Below, in pieces: positions 22,948-35,070 of a stretch of 64,000 nucleotides of DNA (position 1 is its first letter; every line of letters begins with the position of its first letter). The translations under genes were made by a program, and so were the position numbers. The notes under the pieces are model-generated. The model was not told the origin of the DNA. It saw only the letters and a program-made list of their open reading frames with translations, and made no database searches. The stretch is from Ailanthus altissimus. Its lineage: Eukaryota; Streptophyta; Magnoliopsida; Sapindales; Simaroubaceae. The stretch covers positions 17,936,001 through 18,000,000 of the forward strand of contig OX327712.1 in NCBI GenBank assembly GCA_946807835.1, read 5' to 3'.

Positions 22948-25900
22948 ATGGCGTCCTGTTTTGCTCCCGTATCAATCTCAGGTACCTAGGTTTTAATGTT
23001 GTTTAATTAGAGATTTAGGTTAATTGTATAATTGACTTCTGTTTATTCTTTTTTTCATATTTATAATGAACTTTGTCTTCCGATTTGCCTTGGATTAAGA
23101 TGTTCATAAATAATCTTATTTGTTACGAGCTCATTTGGAATTTTTTTTTTAAGATGATTTTGTAGTTCCTTGCACAAGGAGTAGATATTAGTGAATTATG
23201 AACTTTGCAATGTGTTGAATTTTAATTGTATATGATTTTGCTGAAACATTTCTTGCAAGTACTTTTGATCATAGTGTCTGTTCTAATACTAATTTGAATT
23301 TACTGAAGTTGATTTTATGATTTGTGTTGTGGATTTTCGGTATACGTCCCTGAAATCTTTTGTGTCTTGCGGAAGTCATGCACTCTCAAACAATTAGGAA
23401 AAGATCACACAAGAAGGAAATAAATCAATCACGGTAAAGAAAACACACACCAAATTTACATGGTTCGGCAAAAATCGCTTATGTCCACGGATCTTAGCTT
23501 CTTTATTAATTCGTTCTTTAATACCCAAAGAATCCCTTTAAGAGATTATAAGAAATACCTAAATACCAAAGAGTCTTAAAATCTACATCACACTTTCTTG
23601 TGCACTTAAATCACTCAAGTGTACTCAAGCTCTCTATTTTCTCTCTTGATATTTGTTATCACAAAGAGTTATAAGAGTTTATATAGTGTTAATATTAACT
23701 TTAAAAATCATAAATTTAGTTGGAATAAGAGTCCTTACTTTTAGGAGTCAAAATCTCAAAAAGTCAATTGAGCCAAAACAGGAAATAAGCATAAGTTACC
23801 GCGTAAACAGTGCTCATAAACAGTACCTATTGCGTGAACAGTACTCACCTTCTAGCTTCCGGCTTTCCGTTTTGCTCATTCTTAGCACGGTTTTCACGTA
23901 CTAAAATTTTTGTTGACTCTATTGGTTTTCAACTCAAAATTAAATTAATTATTGATTTTGAATCACCAAAATTTCAACAGTTTGTATTATTGTGTGTTAA
24001 AAGTGTAGTAAAGAACTGAAGTTTGAAATGGAAAAAGAGACGGGGCGAGCTGAAAAGCTAGTAATTTAAGTGCTTGTTATGTGTGTACGTTGTGGACAAA
24101 ATTGTGTCAAGTGTGAGATATTAGTGGAAATGTTTATGTTAGAAATGAATATTTGCTTGCTCCTTGTGTTGACATTTGTTCTCCAAAAGTTGAGTTTAAT
24201 GTTGTTATATGGAAATGATTGTGGAATTTTTTTTTTTACCTGTTTATGATTAATTAAGAATTTCCTATCTGATTGTTGCGTCTGTTTGTTTAAAGGTGGA
24301 TCTCATCTTAAAGCACATGAGCTTTCGTCGGCAAAGTCTGCTATGTTCGGGAAAACACCGAAGCTGATAGTTCAGAGGAAAGGTAACCATGTGGAAACCA
24401 ACCACAAGTTTTCAGTTCGTGCAGAGTATCGGTATGTCATTCTGGACTCCTATTTCTTAAAACAAACAAAAATAAAGCAAACAAACTAAAATAAAGCATT
24501 AGCATTGTCATTTTCAGAAGGAAAATAAACATTGTAACTTCTTGGTTGCTTAAATGTTCATGTAATGTGGCGCAAGATTTCCTGAGTGATTATTTGGGTG
24601 GTCAGGCTTGTGTTTTGCTTTCCGAAGATTGCAGGGTTGATGAGCCCCCAGTTTGGATATTTTCTTAAACTACCTTCCTGTTGGTCCTTGTCTACTGATT
24701 TTTTTGGAATAACTTTTCCGTCTATCCCTCCTTATCTTTTGTTACTTTTTGCAACATATGTAGCAATGGCAGTCAGGGGGGAGGTGGTGATTTTGTTGCT
24801 GGTTTTCTTCTAGGAGGTGCTGTGTTTGGAACTTTAGCTTATATTTTTGCCCCTCAGGTGGTTTGATTTCTAACTTCAACCTTTTTTTTTAAATATCCCG
24901 CAATTACTATTTCAGCATATATGATGAATGACCAAAAAGTTGATTGCCCATTTGCTGACTAGGAAGCGAAATTTGTCAATATCCCATTTAATAATATGGA
25001 TGGTATAGCTAGCATGCCCAAGTTTCTAGATGATTTTCACCCAAATCAATTTCTACACCTGGCAAAAATGTAATTGCAACTCTTTCTGGGAGGAGATATG
25101 ATGTTAAAGTGATAATGCAAGCCATGTGCATATGCAGTGTCAGATAAACAAGTACATAATTATGACTTGCCATCTTTTATGTGCAGAGGATTACTATCCT
25201 TCGCAAATATTAGAGGAAATCAATATGCATGATTAATCTGTCTCCATTGTCATATGCTGCCAATCACTCCCTTTATAATGGGAATTTTATATCTTCCCAT
25301 CATAGCATGTGTTATTCTATGCAATTTCCTTTTCATGAAAAAGGGATATGTGAACTATAAAAACACTTAACTGCAATTAAATTGGCTATATCAATTAGAA
25401 GGGTGGATTGCCTGTTGCAACTGGCTAATGTCCATTATAAATAGGGTTTGATCCAAAAATGTAAAGTTTAAAAATTTGCCCCCGATTAATACTGTTTACA
25501 GAATAAATAGATTTGGTAAAATTTTAGTTCTCATATGCATCAATACCCCCTGATTATAAAATTATGAAGATACCTTTTTTATGAATTTAATTATTTTTTT
25601 TTTCAGTTTTTAGATTCTTTTGATATTCCCTGGTTCACAACCTATTAACCAACAGTTTGCAACAACTCCCGGCTTTTATGGAGTAAATATTGGAGAAAGT
25701 GCATCTCTTCTATTCATTACTATTAAAGTTCAATGATCTATTGTTGGGCTCTTTCCTGTGTGTTTAAACTCTTGGAATTAGTAGTTTCTCAACATGGCAT
25801 GAGAACATGAGGTCTTGTCATAAATGTCATCCATCGTATTAATTAAACTAGAATCCATAATAGGTTATTACTATGTTTGGATTTGTTTGTGATCGAATCC

Positions 25901-26581
25901 ACATTTTTATTTGTTTGTGCTTGGATTAATGTTGTGAATCTGGATTCATGAGTTTGTTTGTGTGCATTTGGTCTGCTTAACAAATCTGTTTATTAAGATT
26001 CTGTCTTGCATGTGTGGGAGTAGGAATTTAAACACTATTCTTGAACGTTTTGTTGTAACTTTGAGCTTTTGGGAGTAATGATTTCTTAGTAACTTTTAAT
26101 TGCAATTCTTTCTGAATGGTGCACATACTCACAAGTGATCAATTTTGTAATAAAATCTTGACCATAAATCCATTATGTTGCTGCACTGGAACATCATCTT
26201 TTTCTTCCTTCGAAGCTTTGTGGTGTTCAGGTATGATCCTGAAGTGTTCTTGTTTTGTGTTTATCAGATAAGGAGATCCCTGCTGAATGAAGATGAGTAT
26301 GGTTTTAGGAGGGCCAGGCGACCAATATACTATGATGAAGGTTTAGAGGTAACAATTGTTCACCCTGTTTCCCTGAAAATGCTGTAGTGTTGTTCCTTTT
26401 TCCTTTTCAAACTTTGAGTTGCATTCTGTTTCTTTTGAAGCAGAAGACCAGGCAGACCCTGAATGCAAAAATCAGCCAACTCAATTCTGCCATTGACAAT
26501 GTATCTTCACGTTTGAGAGGTGGCAATAATTCACCTAATGTGCCTGCGGAAACCGACCCTGAAGTTGAAGCTACTATGTGA
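22948..26581 (+). CDS. Probable chloroplast inner-envelope protein, At1g42960-like
   Basis: Five exons: 22948-22981, 24296-24431, 24764-24857, 26268-26348 and 26444-26581, all GT-AG and in phase, encoding 160 residues. Residues 1-57 are rich in Ser, Lys and basic residues with few acids, like a chloroplast transit peptide. A Gly-rich linker precedes one membrane segment at 67-87 (GFLLGGAVFGTLAYIFAP). The conserved block RRSLLNEDEYGFRRARRP follows, then a short amphipathic helix (KTRQTLNAKISQLNSAI) and an acidic tail. From memory this matches Arabidopsis At1g42960, reported in the chloroplast inner envelope with no known function. Intron 1 contains a solo LTR (23325-23979). The 3' flank has a diverged copy at 58466. 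The gene appears intact. Confidence 0.83.
23325..23979 (-). mobile_element. Solo LTR in intron 1 of the At1g42960-like gene
   Basis: Termini TGTTG and CAACA, with flanking ATTTG (23320-23324) and GTTTG (23980-23984), a 5-bp target duplication with one mismatch. Read on the minus strand it starts TGTTGAAATTTTGGTGATTC, which matches the start of the copia LTRs at 54082 and 57558 (TGTTAAAATTTGGTGATTC). It also holds the ATGGTTCGGC and TATGTCCACGG words common in plant copia LTRs. It lies antisense to the host gene. Confidence 0.78.
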
Positions 26582-26935
26582 TATTTGTTTTGAGTTCTAA
26601 CGATGCCATAAGTGGGTAACAAATTCCAAATTACTATAAACCAGTGCTTGAAAATCGGATATGTAAAGATGTGTTCATGATGTTAATTCATTTGAGGTTG
26701 TTTTTCATGTTTACATTTCAAAACTTCCAAGTGTAACATTCAGCTTAGCTGAAGCTGCAGAAACTCGTCTCTCTCCAAAATGCAAATTAAGAGTTTTGTT
26801 GACGAGATGTTGCATAAAGATGAAGTAAACTTTGCTTTAAGCCTTGATGTGTGCAGGATGATTAATCTAAAATTTGAATAATGTATTTTGAAGTTCCGTT
26901 GGAAGATTTAATTTTGACAGTTAACTAATGACTAG
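26582..26935 (+). other. 3' UTR and flank of the At1g42960-like gene
   Basis: Non-coding. From 26620 onward it is similar to 58466-58865, with shared words such as AGCTGAAGCTGCA against AGTTGAAGCTGCA and TTTTGAAGTT against TTTGAAGTT. It ends at ACTAG, the base group next to the gypsy LTR, which is probably the target duplication of that insertion. Confidence 0.7.
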
Positions 26936-27406
26936 TGTCACGGACTGTTTTCGAGCGTGCGGTCTTAGACGCGTTGCGTGCTAAGCAGCCTAAAAAATCA
27001 CACAAAGAGAAGAGAAAAGAAGCACATCAAGTGTTTGCAAGAATGCTATTTATATTGTTGAAGAGAAAACAAAGTTATGAGATGAAAAATACAAGCGAGG
27101 GTCTTCCCCTTTTATAGTTGCAGCCCTATACAATCAATGGTTGAGATCTATTTGATCTAACGGTGTATATACAAGATGGGATAATATTCTTTAGAATATT
27201 CCTAGATGCTCTCCTACCTATTATGGAAGTCTAACTAGGGTTAACTTCCTTAATAAGTTGCGGGCCAAGCTCGGTTCTCCATCCTAACCAGCAGGCCTTC
27301 TAGAAGCTCCGGTCCACGTAGCGCTCCATAGTCCAAGAGACCTCCAGCAGGCCTAGTCGCGCACCAAGTGCTCGAGGAAATGCTTGAGAGCACTTGGGGC
27401 GTGACA
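26936..27406 (-). mobile_element. 3' LTR of the gypsy element (471 bp)
   Basis: Ends are TGTCACG and CGTGACA. On the minus strand it begins directly after the purine tract GGTGGGGGAGAA, which marks it as the 3' LTR. The opposite LTR is not in this window, so its age cannot be estimated here. Confidence 0.85.
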
Positions 27407-27418
27407 TTCTCCCCCACC
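27407..27418 (-). other. Polypurine tract of the gypsy element
   Basis: GGTGGGGGAGAA on the minus strand, immediately next to the LTR, is the usual primer site for plus-strand synthesis. It lies just after the stop of the chromodomain frame. Confidence 0.8.
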
Positions 27419-27422
27419 AAAT

Positions 27423-29381
27423 TCACGCGACGCCCTCGTCGCGTCCTTGCTGGAACTCGCGCACCTTGTTCTCAAACTGCCACAGTGCGTTCTCGGGTTC
27501 CCAGCTTGCTTCGCTATCGGGCAATCCTTTCCACTTGACGAGATACTCACGACTTGGACGACAGTTCTTCTTCCGCACTATCCTTACATCGAGGATAAGT
27601 TCAATCTCCTTGTTGTAAGATGTGAAAACTCCCAATGGTGCCCTGGTTTGTGGCCCATGTTCCATGTCTTCCGCATCACCATGGTATGGCTTTAGGCAGC
27701 TTGCGTGAAACACCGGATGTAGCTGAAGTCTCGAAAGCAGCTCCACCTTGTACGAGACATTGCCAACCCTCTTGGCAATAGGAAATGGCCTCTCATATTT
27801 TCGAACAAGATCCTTGTGAAGTGGGCGCGTAGACTTGTGTTGCGTAGGAAGAATTTTCACCATCACTAAATCCCCTACGCTGTACTCAACATGTCTTCGC
27901 TTACCGTCAACCCATTTCTTCATCCGTTTTGTCGCCTTGTCCAGACACACCCGCGCCTTGTCCGATTGTTCCTGCCAGGACTTCGCAGCTTTGTAGGCTG
28001 CTGGACTCTTTCCAGTATCGCTGGACACGAGTGCATGCGGCGTGAGAGGCTGCTGGCCAGTAGTTAACTCGAATGGGCTCTGGTTCGTCGATTCACTCCT
28101 CTGTAAGTTATACGAGAACTGTGCCACATCGAGTAACTTGACCAAATCCTGCTGATTTGTGCCCACAAAGTGCCGCAACTACAGCTCCAGTAATGCGTTC
28201 ACCCTCTTGGTCTGCCCATCCGTTTGTGGGTGAAAGCTGGTGGAAAAGCGAAGCTCCGATCCCATGAGATTGAACAATCCAGTCCAGAATCTCCCCGTAA
28301 ACCTCGTGTCACGATCGCTGACTATCACTCTCGGCAACCCCCAGTACTTGACTACGTGCTTGAAGAAAAGTTTGGCTGTCTCTTCCACATTACACTCTTT
28401 GGGCACCGGTATGAAAGTCGCATACTTGGAAAACTGATCTACCATCACAATGATAGTCCCACACCCCTCGGACTTTGGTAAGGCTACGATGAAATCCATA
28501 AAGATGCTTTCCCAAGGTCTCTCCGATATGGGCAGTGGCTCCAGTAGCCCTGCGGGACTCCGCTGCTCAATCTTGTCCTGTTGGCACACAAGACAAGTCT
28601 TGACAAACTGTTCTATCTCCTCCCGCATGTGTGGCCAGTAGTAAACTGTCTCCAATAGGGCGCGTGTGCGCCGCTGGCCTGGATGTCCTGCCCATCTTGT
28701 GTCATGACACTCCCTAATGAGGTTACGCTGCAGGTTCTCCCACTTTGGCACATACACCCGGCGTCCCTTGGTGTAGAGAAGCCCATCTTCTACCCAAAAT
28801 CGCTGAGTCTTTCCCTCTTGTGCTTGAGTGGCGAGTTGTGTGGCTGCGGGATCATACTTCATTCCCTCATAAAATAGGCCGAGCAAATCACCTTCCAGCT
28901 TGCTGATAGCTGCTAACTCGACCTTCCGGCTTAAGGCGTCCGCCACCACGTTCACCTTTCCCGGTTTGTACTCAAGTTCGTAATCAAACTCCGCTAGAAA
29001 GTCCTGCCACCTAGCTTGCTTCGGGCTGAGTTTCTTCCGACTTTGGAAGTAACTCGTTGCTATATTGTCCATCATCACTACGAACCTTGCCCCGAGCAGA
29101 TAATGTCGCCAAGTGCGCAGACAATGGATGACCCCCATCATCTCCTTTTCTTGCACCGTATAGTGCCTCTCCGTCTCATTGAGCTTCCGGCTCTCATATG
29201 CGATCGGATGGTCCTGCTGCATTAATACACCACTAATAGCAAAATCAGATGCATCAGTATGTACCTCATACGGTAACAGGTGATTCGGTAATGCTAAGAC
29301 TGGTTCTTCAATCACTACTGACTTTAGTCGATCAAAAGCCCCTTGGCACTCCTTACTCCACTCCTACGCCTTAGTCTTCTT
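27423..29381 (-). pseudogene. Gypsy pol: RNase H, integrase and chromodomain
   Basis: In minus-strand order: RNase H (VHTDASDFAISGVLMQ, then ADALSRK), the zinc-binding integrase part (GHPGQRRTRALLETVYYWP, then CLVCQQDK), the integrase core (FIVALPKSEG, IVSDRDTRF, FHPQTDGQT) and a C-terminal chromodomain (EYLVKWKGLPDSEASWEP), which defines a chromovirus. Two in-frame stops break it: a TAG at 28179-28181 between integrase core and C-terminus, and a TAG before EWS near 29365. Frame is otherwise kept across the stops, so decay is by point mutation. Chromodomains of this class bind heterochromatin marks and steer insertion. Confidence 0.93.
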
Positions 29382-31872
29382 TGTTGGGATTTGTGCTTAC
29401 GTGCCATCCCATAATGTATAAATATAGTGATTGTATTTATACAATTATTATTTCTAATAAAATCGTTAATATTATTTTTATTAAATGGTAAGATGCTTGT
29501 AACGTTTTAGACATTGTATGATCTGAAGGAGTTCAGATTTGGTCTAAAAGAGTTTAGACCAGGGCTAAGAGTTAGCAACGCTAATAGTTATAAACACTAA
29601 GAGTTAGCAACGCTAATAGTTATAAACACTAAGAGTTAGCAAAATCTAATGAGTTAGAGCATTGTCTGAAATGGGACAATGACCTGAGAATATATTAGTA
29701 ATGATATAGCTGCAATGAGTTGCAGATGGTGCTAAGAAATGTCATTATGCAAGTATGTTCTCAAACATAATGTTCCTGATCTAATTTTATCGATGCGGGT
29801 CTATCGGTGAAACCCATTATTATAAATTAGTGTATGTCTATATCTGGATGGTCCAGATGGTTAGTCTTAGCAAACCATGAGCTTAGTAAGAAGCTCGTAT
29901 AGAGATGCAGGTATTCAGTAAGGACTGGATATTGAACAGACTCACGAAGACATCTAATAGACATCTCATAAAGCCGTCAATGGAAGGTCTTCCGAGTTGA
30001 GTAGTATTTGTGGTCCTTTGACCTGAGCGCCACGATGGGCTTGTGAGTGATCCACCATGCTTTGGTTCTACACATGTCAGAAACCTTTTATGGTCTGACC
30101 GCTGGGTGTCGCTGGGTATGGTCCGATGCTCATGGAGTTCGGTGTGCGTAGATATAGGATCCATCAGCTCATATGAGTGGGTTGTATATCCTAATGCTCT
30201 GAGATTGTATTTCAGAAAGTCTTATGGCCGCAAGCATAAACTTCGGAAAAGATATTCCGGAGGAATAAACAATATCACAAAAGTGTTTGTGGATATTATT
30301 TTATGAAATATAAATCTGGAGATAAGTTCGTGGTTGAGCAAATAGAGATTTGACGGTGATAATCTATATCTCTGCTCTTCAAGGATATAAATGGTGGAAG
30401 GATTATACGAATATGTAATAACCTCAACTTGTATGGTTTAACATGCTAATTTGTAATATCCGTAACGTGTGTGTGGGACATTGTTCACGGACGTATGGAG
30501 GAGCTCTATATGACAAATTAGGTGTGGACCTAGAGAGTCTCACAATATGAAGTATACTCGTTGTGCACTGGGGTAGCGGATTGAATTGAATAGTTCGATC
30601 CAATAAATTTCAGCAAAAGAGAACGATTGTTTAGGGATCCCTCGGATTGTACATTTGTCAAGACTTAATTGTTAAGTACATCACTTAATTAATTAACAAG
30701 GGTTGTTAATTAATAGAATATTGACAAATGACAAAATTTGTTCCATGATTTGATTTTACCTTTTTACCATTTAACCATGGTAGTAAAAATTAGTAAGGTA
30801 AAAAGTAATTATTCAAAATTATTTTGAATAATTAAATCATATATTATTATTATATTATTAGATAATATTATAATATATATAGATCATGGCATTGTATTTT
30901 AATACAATGAGTGGCCTAGATGTTGGCCATTTAATTACCCATTATAATTAAAGTAATTATAATTGTTAGGTAAAGATTAATTTTGGTGGCCATTATTCTA
31001 GTGCTTGGTTTAATTAATTCTAAATGGGAGACCAACAATAAAATTGGTGGAGCACTTCATTTTGTTTATTTTGTTTAATCAAAGTGTTGAATAAACAAAA
31101 TGAATTTTGGCAAAACAATTGAATTCATTCATTCAATTTTGGAGAAGAATTTGGCAATGGGAGGAAGAGAGGTAAGAGAGAGTTCTTTGAGTTTTATTCT
31201 TTCAAGTGTTGAAAAATAAACAAACTTCTCTTCATCTCTTTCTTTAATAGATGGCCAAAATGAATGATATGTAAATGGAGAAAAAGATAATTATTTTGCA
31301 AAGAGTTGTTCAAAATAATTATCATGTAGAAATTGTTTCTAAGATTAATATACAAGAGTTGTATGTTAAAGATTTTTAATTAATACAAGAGTTGTATAAA
31401 AAATATTTACCATCTCCATTTAAGAAACAAAAATTGTATTCAAAAGAGTTTGAATACAAGTGTTGAAAATTTTAAACACTAAGCTACCATTCTAACTCCT
31501 TAATCCCACCAAAAGTTATGGACTAGAATTGTTCAACATATACTTCAAGGTGAGCTCTTCACATGGATTATTGAAGAACTTGAAGAATTTGTAAAGCTAC
31601 CTTCATTGGGTGAGTATTTTACATTATGTGTTATAATACAATATTGTTAATCATGTTTATATTTGTATAATTGTTATACTTGTTCATATATGTGATATAT
31701 GTTGTTCATCATGTTCATAATTGTATAATTGTTATACTTATGCATATATGTGATATATGTTGAATTTGTTAAAATGGGTGTATTTTGTAACATGCTTCCG
31801 CTGCGCATATGATAATTTTTGAAATTACGCATACACTCGTATAATCACACACTCTATAATATACACCCAACA
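29382..31872 (+). mobile_element. Solo LTR in the gypsy pol gene, copy 2
   Basis: Same insertion as at 677-3167, with the same TTCTT target duplication (29377-29381 and 31873-31877) and no difference that I noticed. It was therefore present before the large duplication. Confidence 0.88.
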
Positions 31873-31877
31873 TTCTT

Positions 31878-32650
31878 TAGCAAGTCGGTAAGGGGTGCTG
31901 CAGTGGTGGAGTAGCTCTTGATAAACCTGCGATAATAGTTGACCAACCCAAGGAAAGACCGCAGCTCGGTAACCTTCGTGGGTGCCTCCCAGTCTACAAT
32001 GGCGCGAATCTTCGCCCTGTCCATCGTCAACCTGCCTTCTTTGATCTTGTGACCCAAAAAGTCTACCTCCAGCTTGACAAATAAGCACTTCTCCCTCTTC
32101 ACATACAACTCATTCTCGCGGAGCACCTTCAAGACAGATTTCAAGTGTTCCATGTGCTCTTTGAGAGTGTTACTGTAGATGACGATGTCGTCTAAGTACA
32201 CAACGACGAACCTATCAAGAAAGGGCTGGAGTATGTTGTTCATCAGTGTGCAGAAAGTGGCTGGCGGGTTGGTGAGGCCAAACGGCATGACCAGAAACTC
32301 AAAGGCCCCATAACGCGTCACACAGGTGGTTTTCGGCTCATCGCCCTAGGCTATCCGCACCTGATGGTAACCTGACCGCAAATCCAGCTTCGTGAAATAC
32401 TTTGCCTGCCCCAACTGATCAAACAAGTCAGCAATTAAAGGAATGGGATACCTATTTTTGACAGTGACCTTGTTCAGCGCCCGGTAATCTATGCATAACC
32501 GCAATGATCCGTCGTGCTTGCGCTGGAAAAGCACGGGCGCGCCGTAAGGCGCCTTCGATGGCTGGATAAACCCTGCATCTAGCAACTCCTTGAGCTGCTT
32601 TCACAACTCTGCTAGTTCTGATGGAGACATTCTGTATGGGGCTTTGGAGT
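31878..32650 (-). pseudogene. Gypsy pol: reverse transcriptase part, copy 2
   Basis: Runs on the minus strand from KAPYRMSPSELAEL through [54 protein letters not shown] and YLDDIVIYS to LTDLLKN, where the solo LTR cuts in. The catalytic YLDD is intact. Two stops break it: TGA near 32602 in the AEL-KQL stretch and TAG at 32346-32348 after VRIA. Everything upstream (gag, protease) is missing. Confidence 0.92.
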
Positions 32651-32869
32651 ATATTTCATCAGGAGTCATACATAACTTAAATATTATATAAGAAATGAAT
32701 ACATACGGTATGTAGATCATGAAAAGGAATTTACTGGATAGGATAAAAAGAAGCCTATAAAGTACTATACTGTTTAAATGATAAATACATCGGTAGTATT
32801 AGCTCTAAACATTTGAGACGTGGCGAGGAAAAGAGACTGAGGTCTTGGATAAAATACAAGCCAAATTAA

Positions 32870-34757
32870 TCAAATCTTGATTAGAACTTTGACACAATCA
32901 GGTTGCTTCAACAATTGAATTGCGTTGTCCATCTCATCCAATCTAACTTGATGGGTCAAAAGTTCATCAAGTTGAAGTTCCTTGTTCATACATTTTTCAA
33001 GCAAAATGGGAAGGTCAGATTTTGTTTTGATGCCTCCAAAAACAGTGCCCTTCAAAGTCCTCCCACACACAAGTGAGAGTACATTCACTGCTACGCTCAC
33101 ATTATTTCCCACTCCAATTGCCATTGCTTTTCCTTTTCCCTGTTTCACCATTTCAACAACCAACTTACTCCTAATTACCAATAAGTAGAAGATGGCTATG
33201 GGGTCGGATCAACAAAAGATACTTGTGATTATGATTGTGATGAAACTGAATTTTGAGCATACCAACTTGGTGGCTTCAAGGGCTTCAGAAACTAAAGATG
33301 CAACTCCAGTACACTCGAAGCTATAATCAACACCCGTTCCATCAGTCATCTCTTTGACCAATTCTGAAACTGGTTTCTCTGATTCTTCGGGATATATGAA
33401 ATCTGTCATTCCAAAAGCTTGTCCCTTCCGCTTTTTCCATGGGTTCTTGTCTATGCCAATTATTTTAGCTGCCCCTTGCATTCTAGCTCCATCAATGGCC
33501 TGCAATTACAATCACAAGTTTCCCATGTAAAAATAGATTTATTATTAATAAAAAAACTGAAAACTAAACTGAACTGAAACCAACTTTGCCCATCGGCCAG
33601 AATAATCTAATGAGGAAAAAAAAAAGAGCAATGATTTATATATGCATACCCCTAATCCAACAGCCCCAAGGCCAAAGACAGCCACAGTTGATCCTTTTTC
33701 AACCCTAAATTCTTTCCAAGCTGCACCAAACCCAGTTGAGAAACCACATGAAAGGAAGCTAGCATGTGGAAGAGGTATGATTGGATCAACTTTGACAACA
33801 TAATTGGCATCAACAACCGTATATTCACACCATGTTGAGCATGAAAATATCTGGTACAATTTTTGGCCTCCTATGAACATTCTTGAAGTGCCATCCAACA
33901 TCAAACCATTAAGGTTTAATGGATATTTAAGGCAAAAATTGCTCAGTTGTGATGTGCAGTTTTCACATTCTTGACATTCTCCAAGATAAGTTGGAATCAC
34001 AACATCTCCTTCTTTTACTTCTTGCACTTCCTCACCAACACTCTCCACTACCCTGCAAAATTTGTATGTGATTCATATTTATGCATATAAAAAATGAAAA
34101 ATAAAAACCCAGAATGATACATGTTAGAATTTAGAAATTTGTTTCATGATCTGAAAAGTAACTTCTCATTTAGACCAAACCCACCCAACCCACCCCCAAA
34201 CACCACCATGCATAATTGAGAAAACATGTACTCACCCAACACCTTCATGTCCAAGAACTCGAGGGTAAATAGGCTGAAAAAAAAAAAAGGACAACAACAA
34301 CAATATCCACCGTTAAACCAAGTGATCTAAACAAAAATTGATCAAGATATGTATTATTCATTTATATTAAGGGGAAATAGATTTAAAATAATATACTAAC
34401 CAATGGGAATCCTTTAGAGCATAAGATATCAGTGTGACAAACACTAGCGTATAACATTTTAACCCTAACTTCAGATGATTTTGGAGGCTCTACTTGTATC
34501 TCTTCCACCTTCAATGCCTCCCCTTCTCCCCAACACACCACAGCTAACACGCAAATAAAAATGGGAAAATTTTTTTTCCATCAACATAAGACCAAACGGC
34601 AAGAACAATATTGAAACTCAGTTACATTAATTGCTTTTAATTATTAAAATGGAAACTCAGCATACAGAACCCAGCTGTTAAATACATTTATATATTGCTA
34701 AGCTCAATTTTACGTACCTTTGCATGTTAGGGCTTGAGAATTTCTCTTGGTCGACAT
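32870..34757 (-). CDS. Zinc-dependent alcohol dehydrogenase-like protein, copy 2
   Basis: Exons 34718-34757, 34401-34543, 34236-34273, 33650-34052, 33263-33499 and 32870-33139 encode the same 376-residue protein as copy 1. Zinc ligands (C49, H70, C176; C100, C103, C106, C114), GLGAVG and D225 are all kept, and I saw no coding difference. Upstream and downstream DNA is also the same as in copy 1, so both should be regulated alike if both are real. Short reads cannot tell the two apart. Confidence 0.9.
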
Positions 34758-34825
34758 TGCTGCGGAGCGGGGAATAATAATAATAATAATGTGTGATTTT
34801 GTAGCTTCAATGTTCAAACTACATA

Positions 34826-34833
34826 TGTATAAA
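34826..34833 (-). promoter_or_regulatory. Possible TATA box of the ADH-like gene, copy 2
   Basis: Identical to the site at 6121-6128: TTTATACA about 70 bp upstream of the ATG. Confidence 0.35.
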
Positions 34834-35070
34834 GCTGAAGCTACCTCTGAATTTATGCCAAATTTATGGTGTTTCGTTGAGAATTTCTCATAAGGCTATG
34901 CATAGCTGGAATTGGACGCCACCACTTAAAAGTTGAGATAAGGGCATACTTGTGGTAACAGCATAATAATAAAGATCTTAAATTTAATTCATTCTTTCTT
35001 TCAGTAAAAAACAAATAAGGTAAGGTTGGTCTTAAATAGAGCTTAGAGGGGTATGCTTTAAAATCTCACT

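Larger units (their letters stand above)
26936..32650 (-). mobile_element. Ty3/gypsy chromovirus remnant, copy 2 (3' LTR plus pol, 5' truncated)
   Basis: Minus-strand element: 3' LTR at 26936-27406, polypurine tract at 27407-27418, pol from about 27423 to 32650, with a solo LTR nested at 29382-31872. The 5' LTR, gag and protease are absent; similarity ends near 32650. Left-flank ACTAG (26931-26935) is the likely target duplication, but its partner is lost with the 5' end. The same element fills the first 3.9 kb of the window. Confidence 0.93.

Noticed and set aside
26935..27117. 60-codon plus-strand frame rich in Lys and Arg
   Set aside because: Lies inside the gypsy LTR, antisense to the element.
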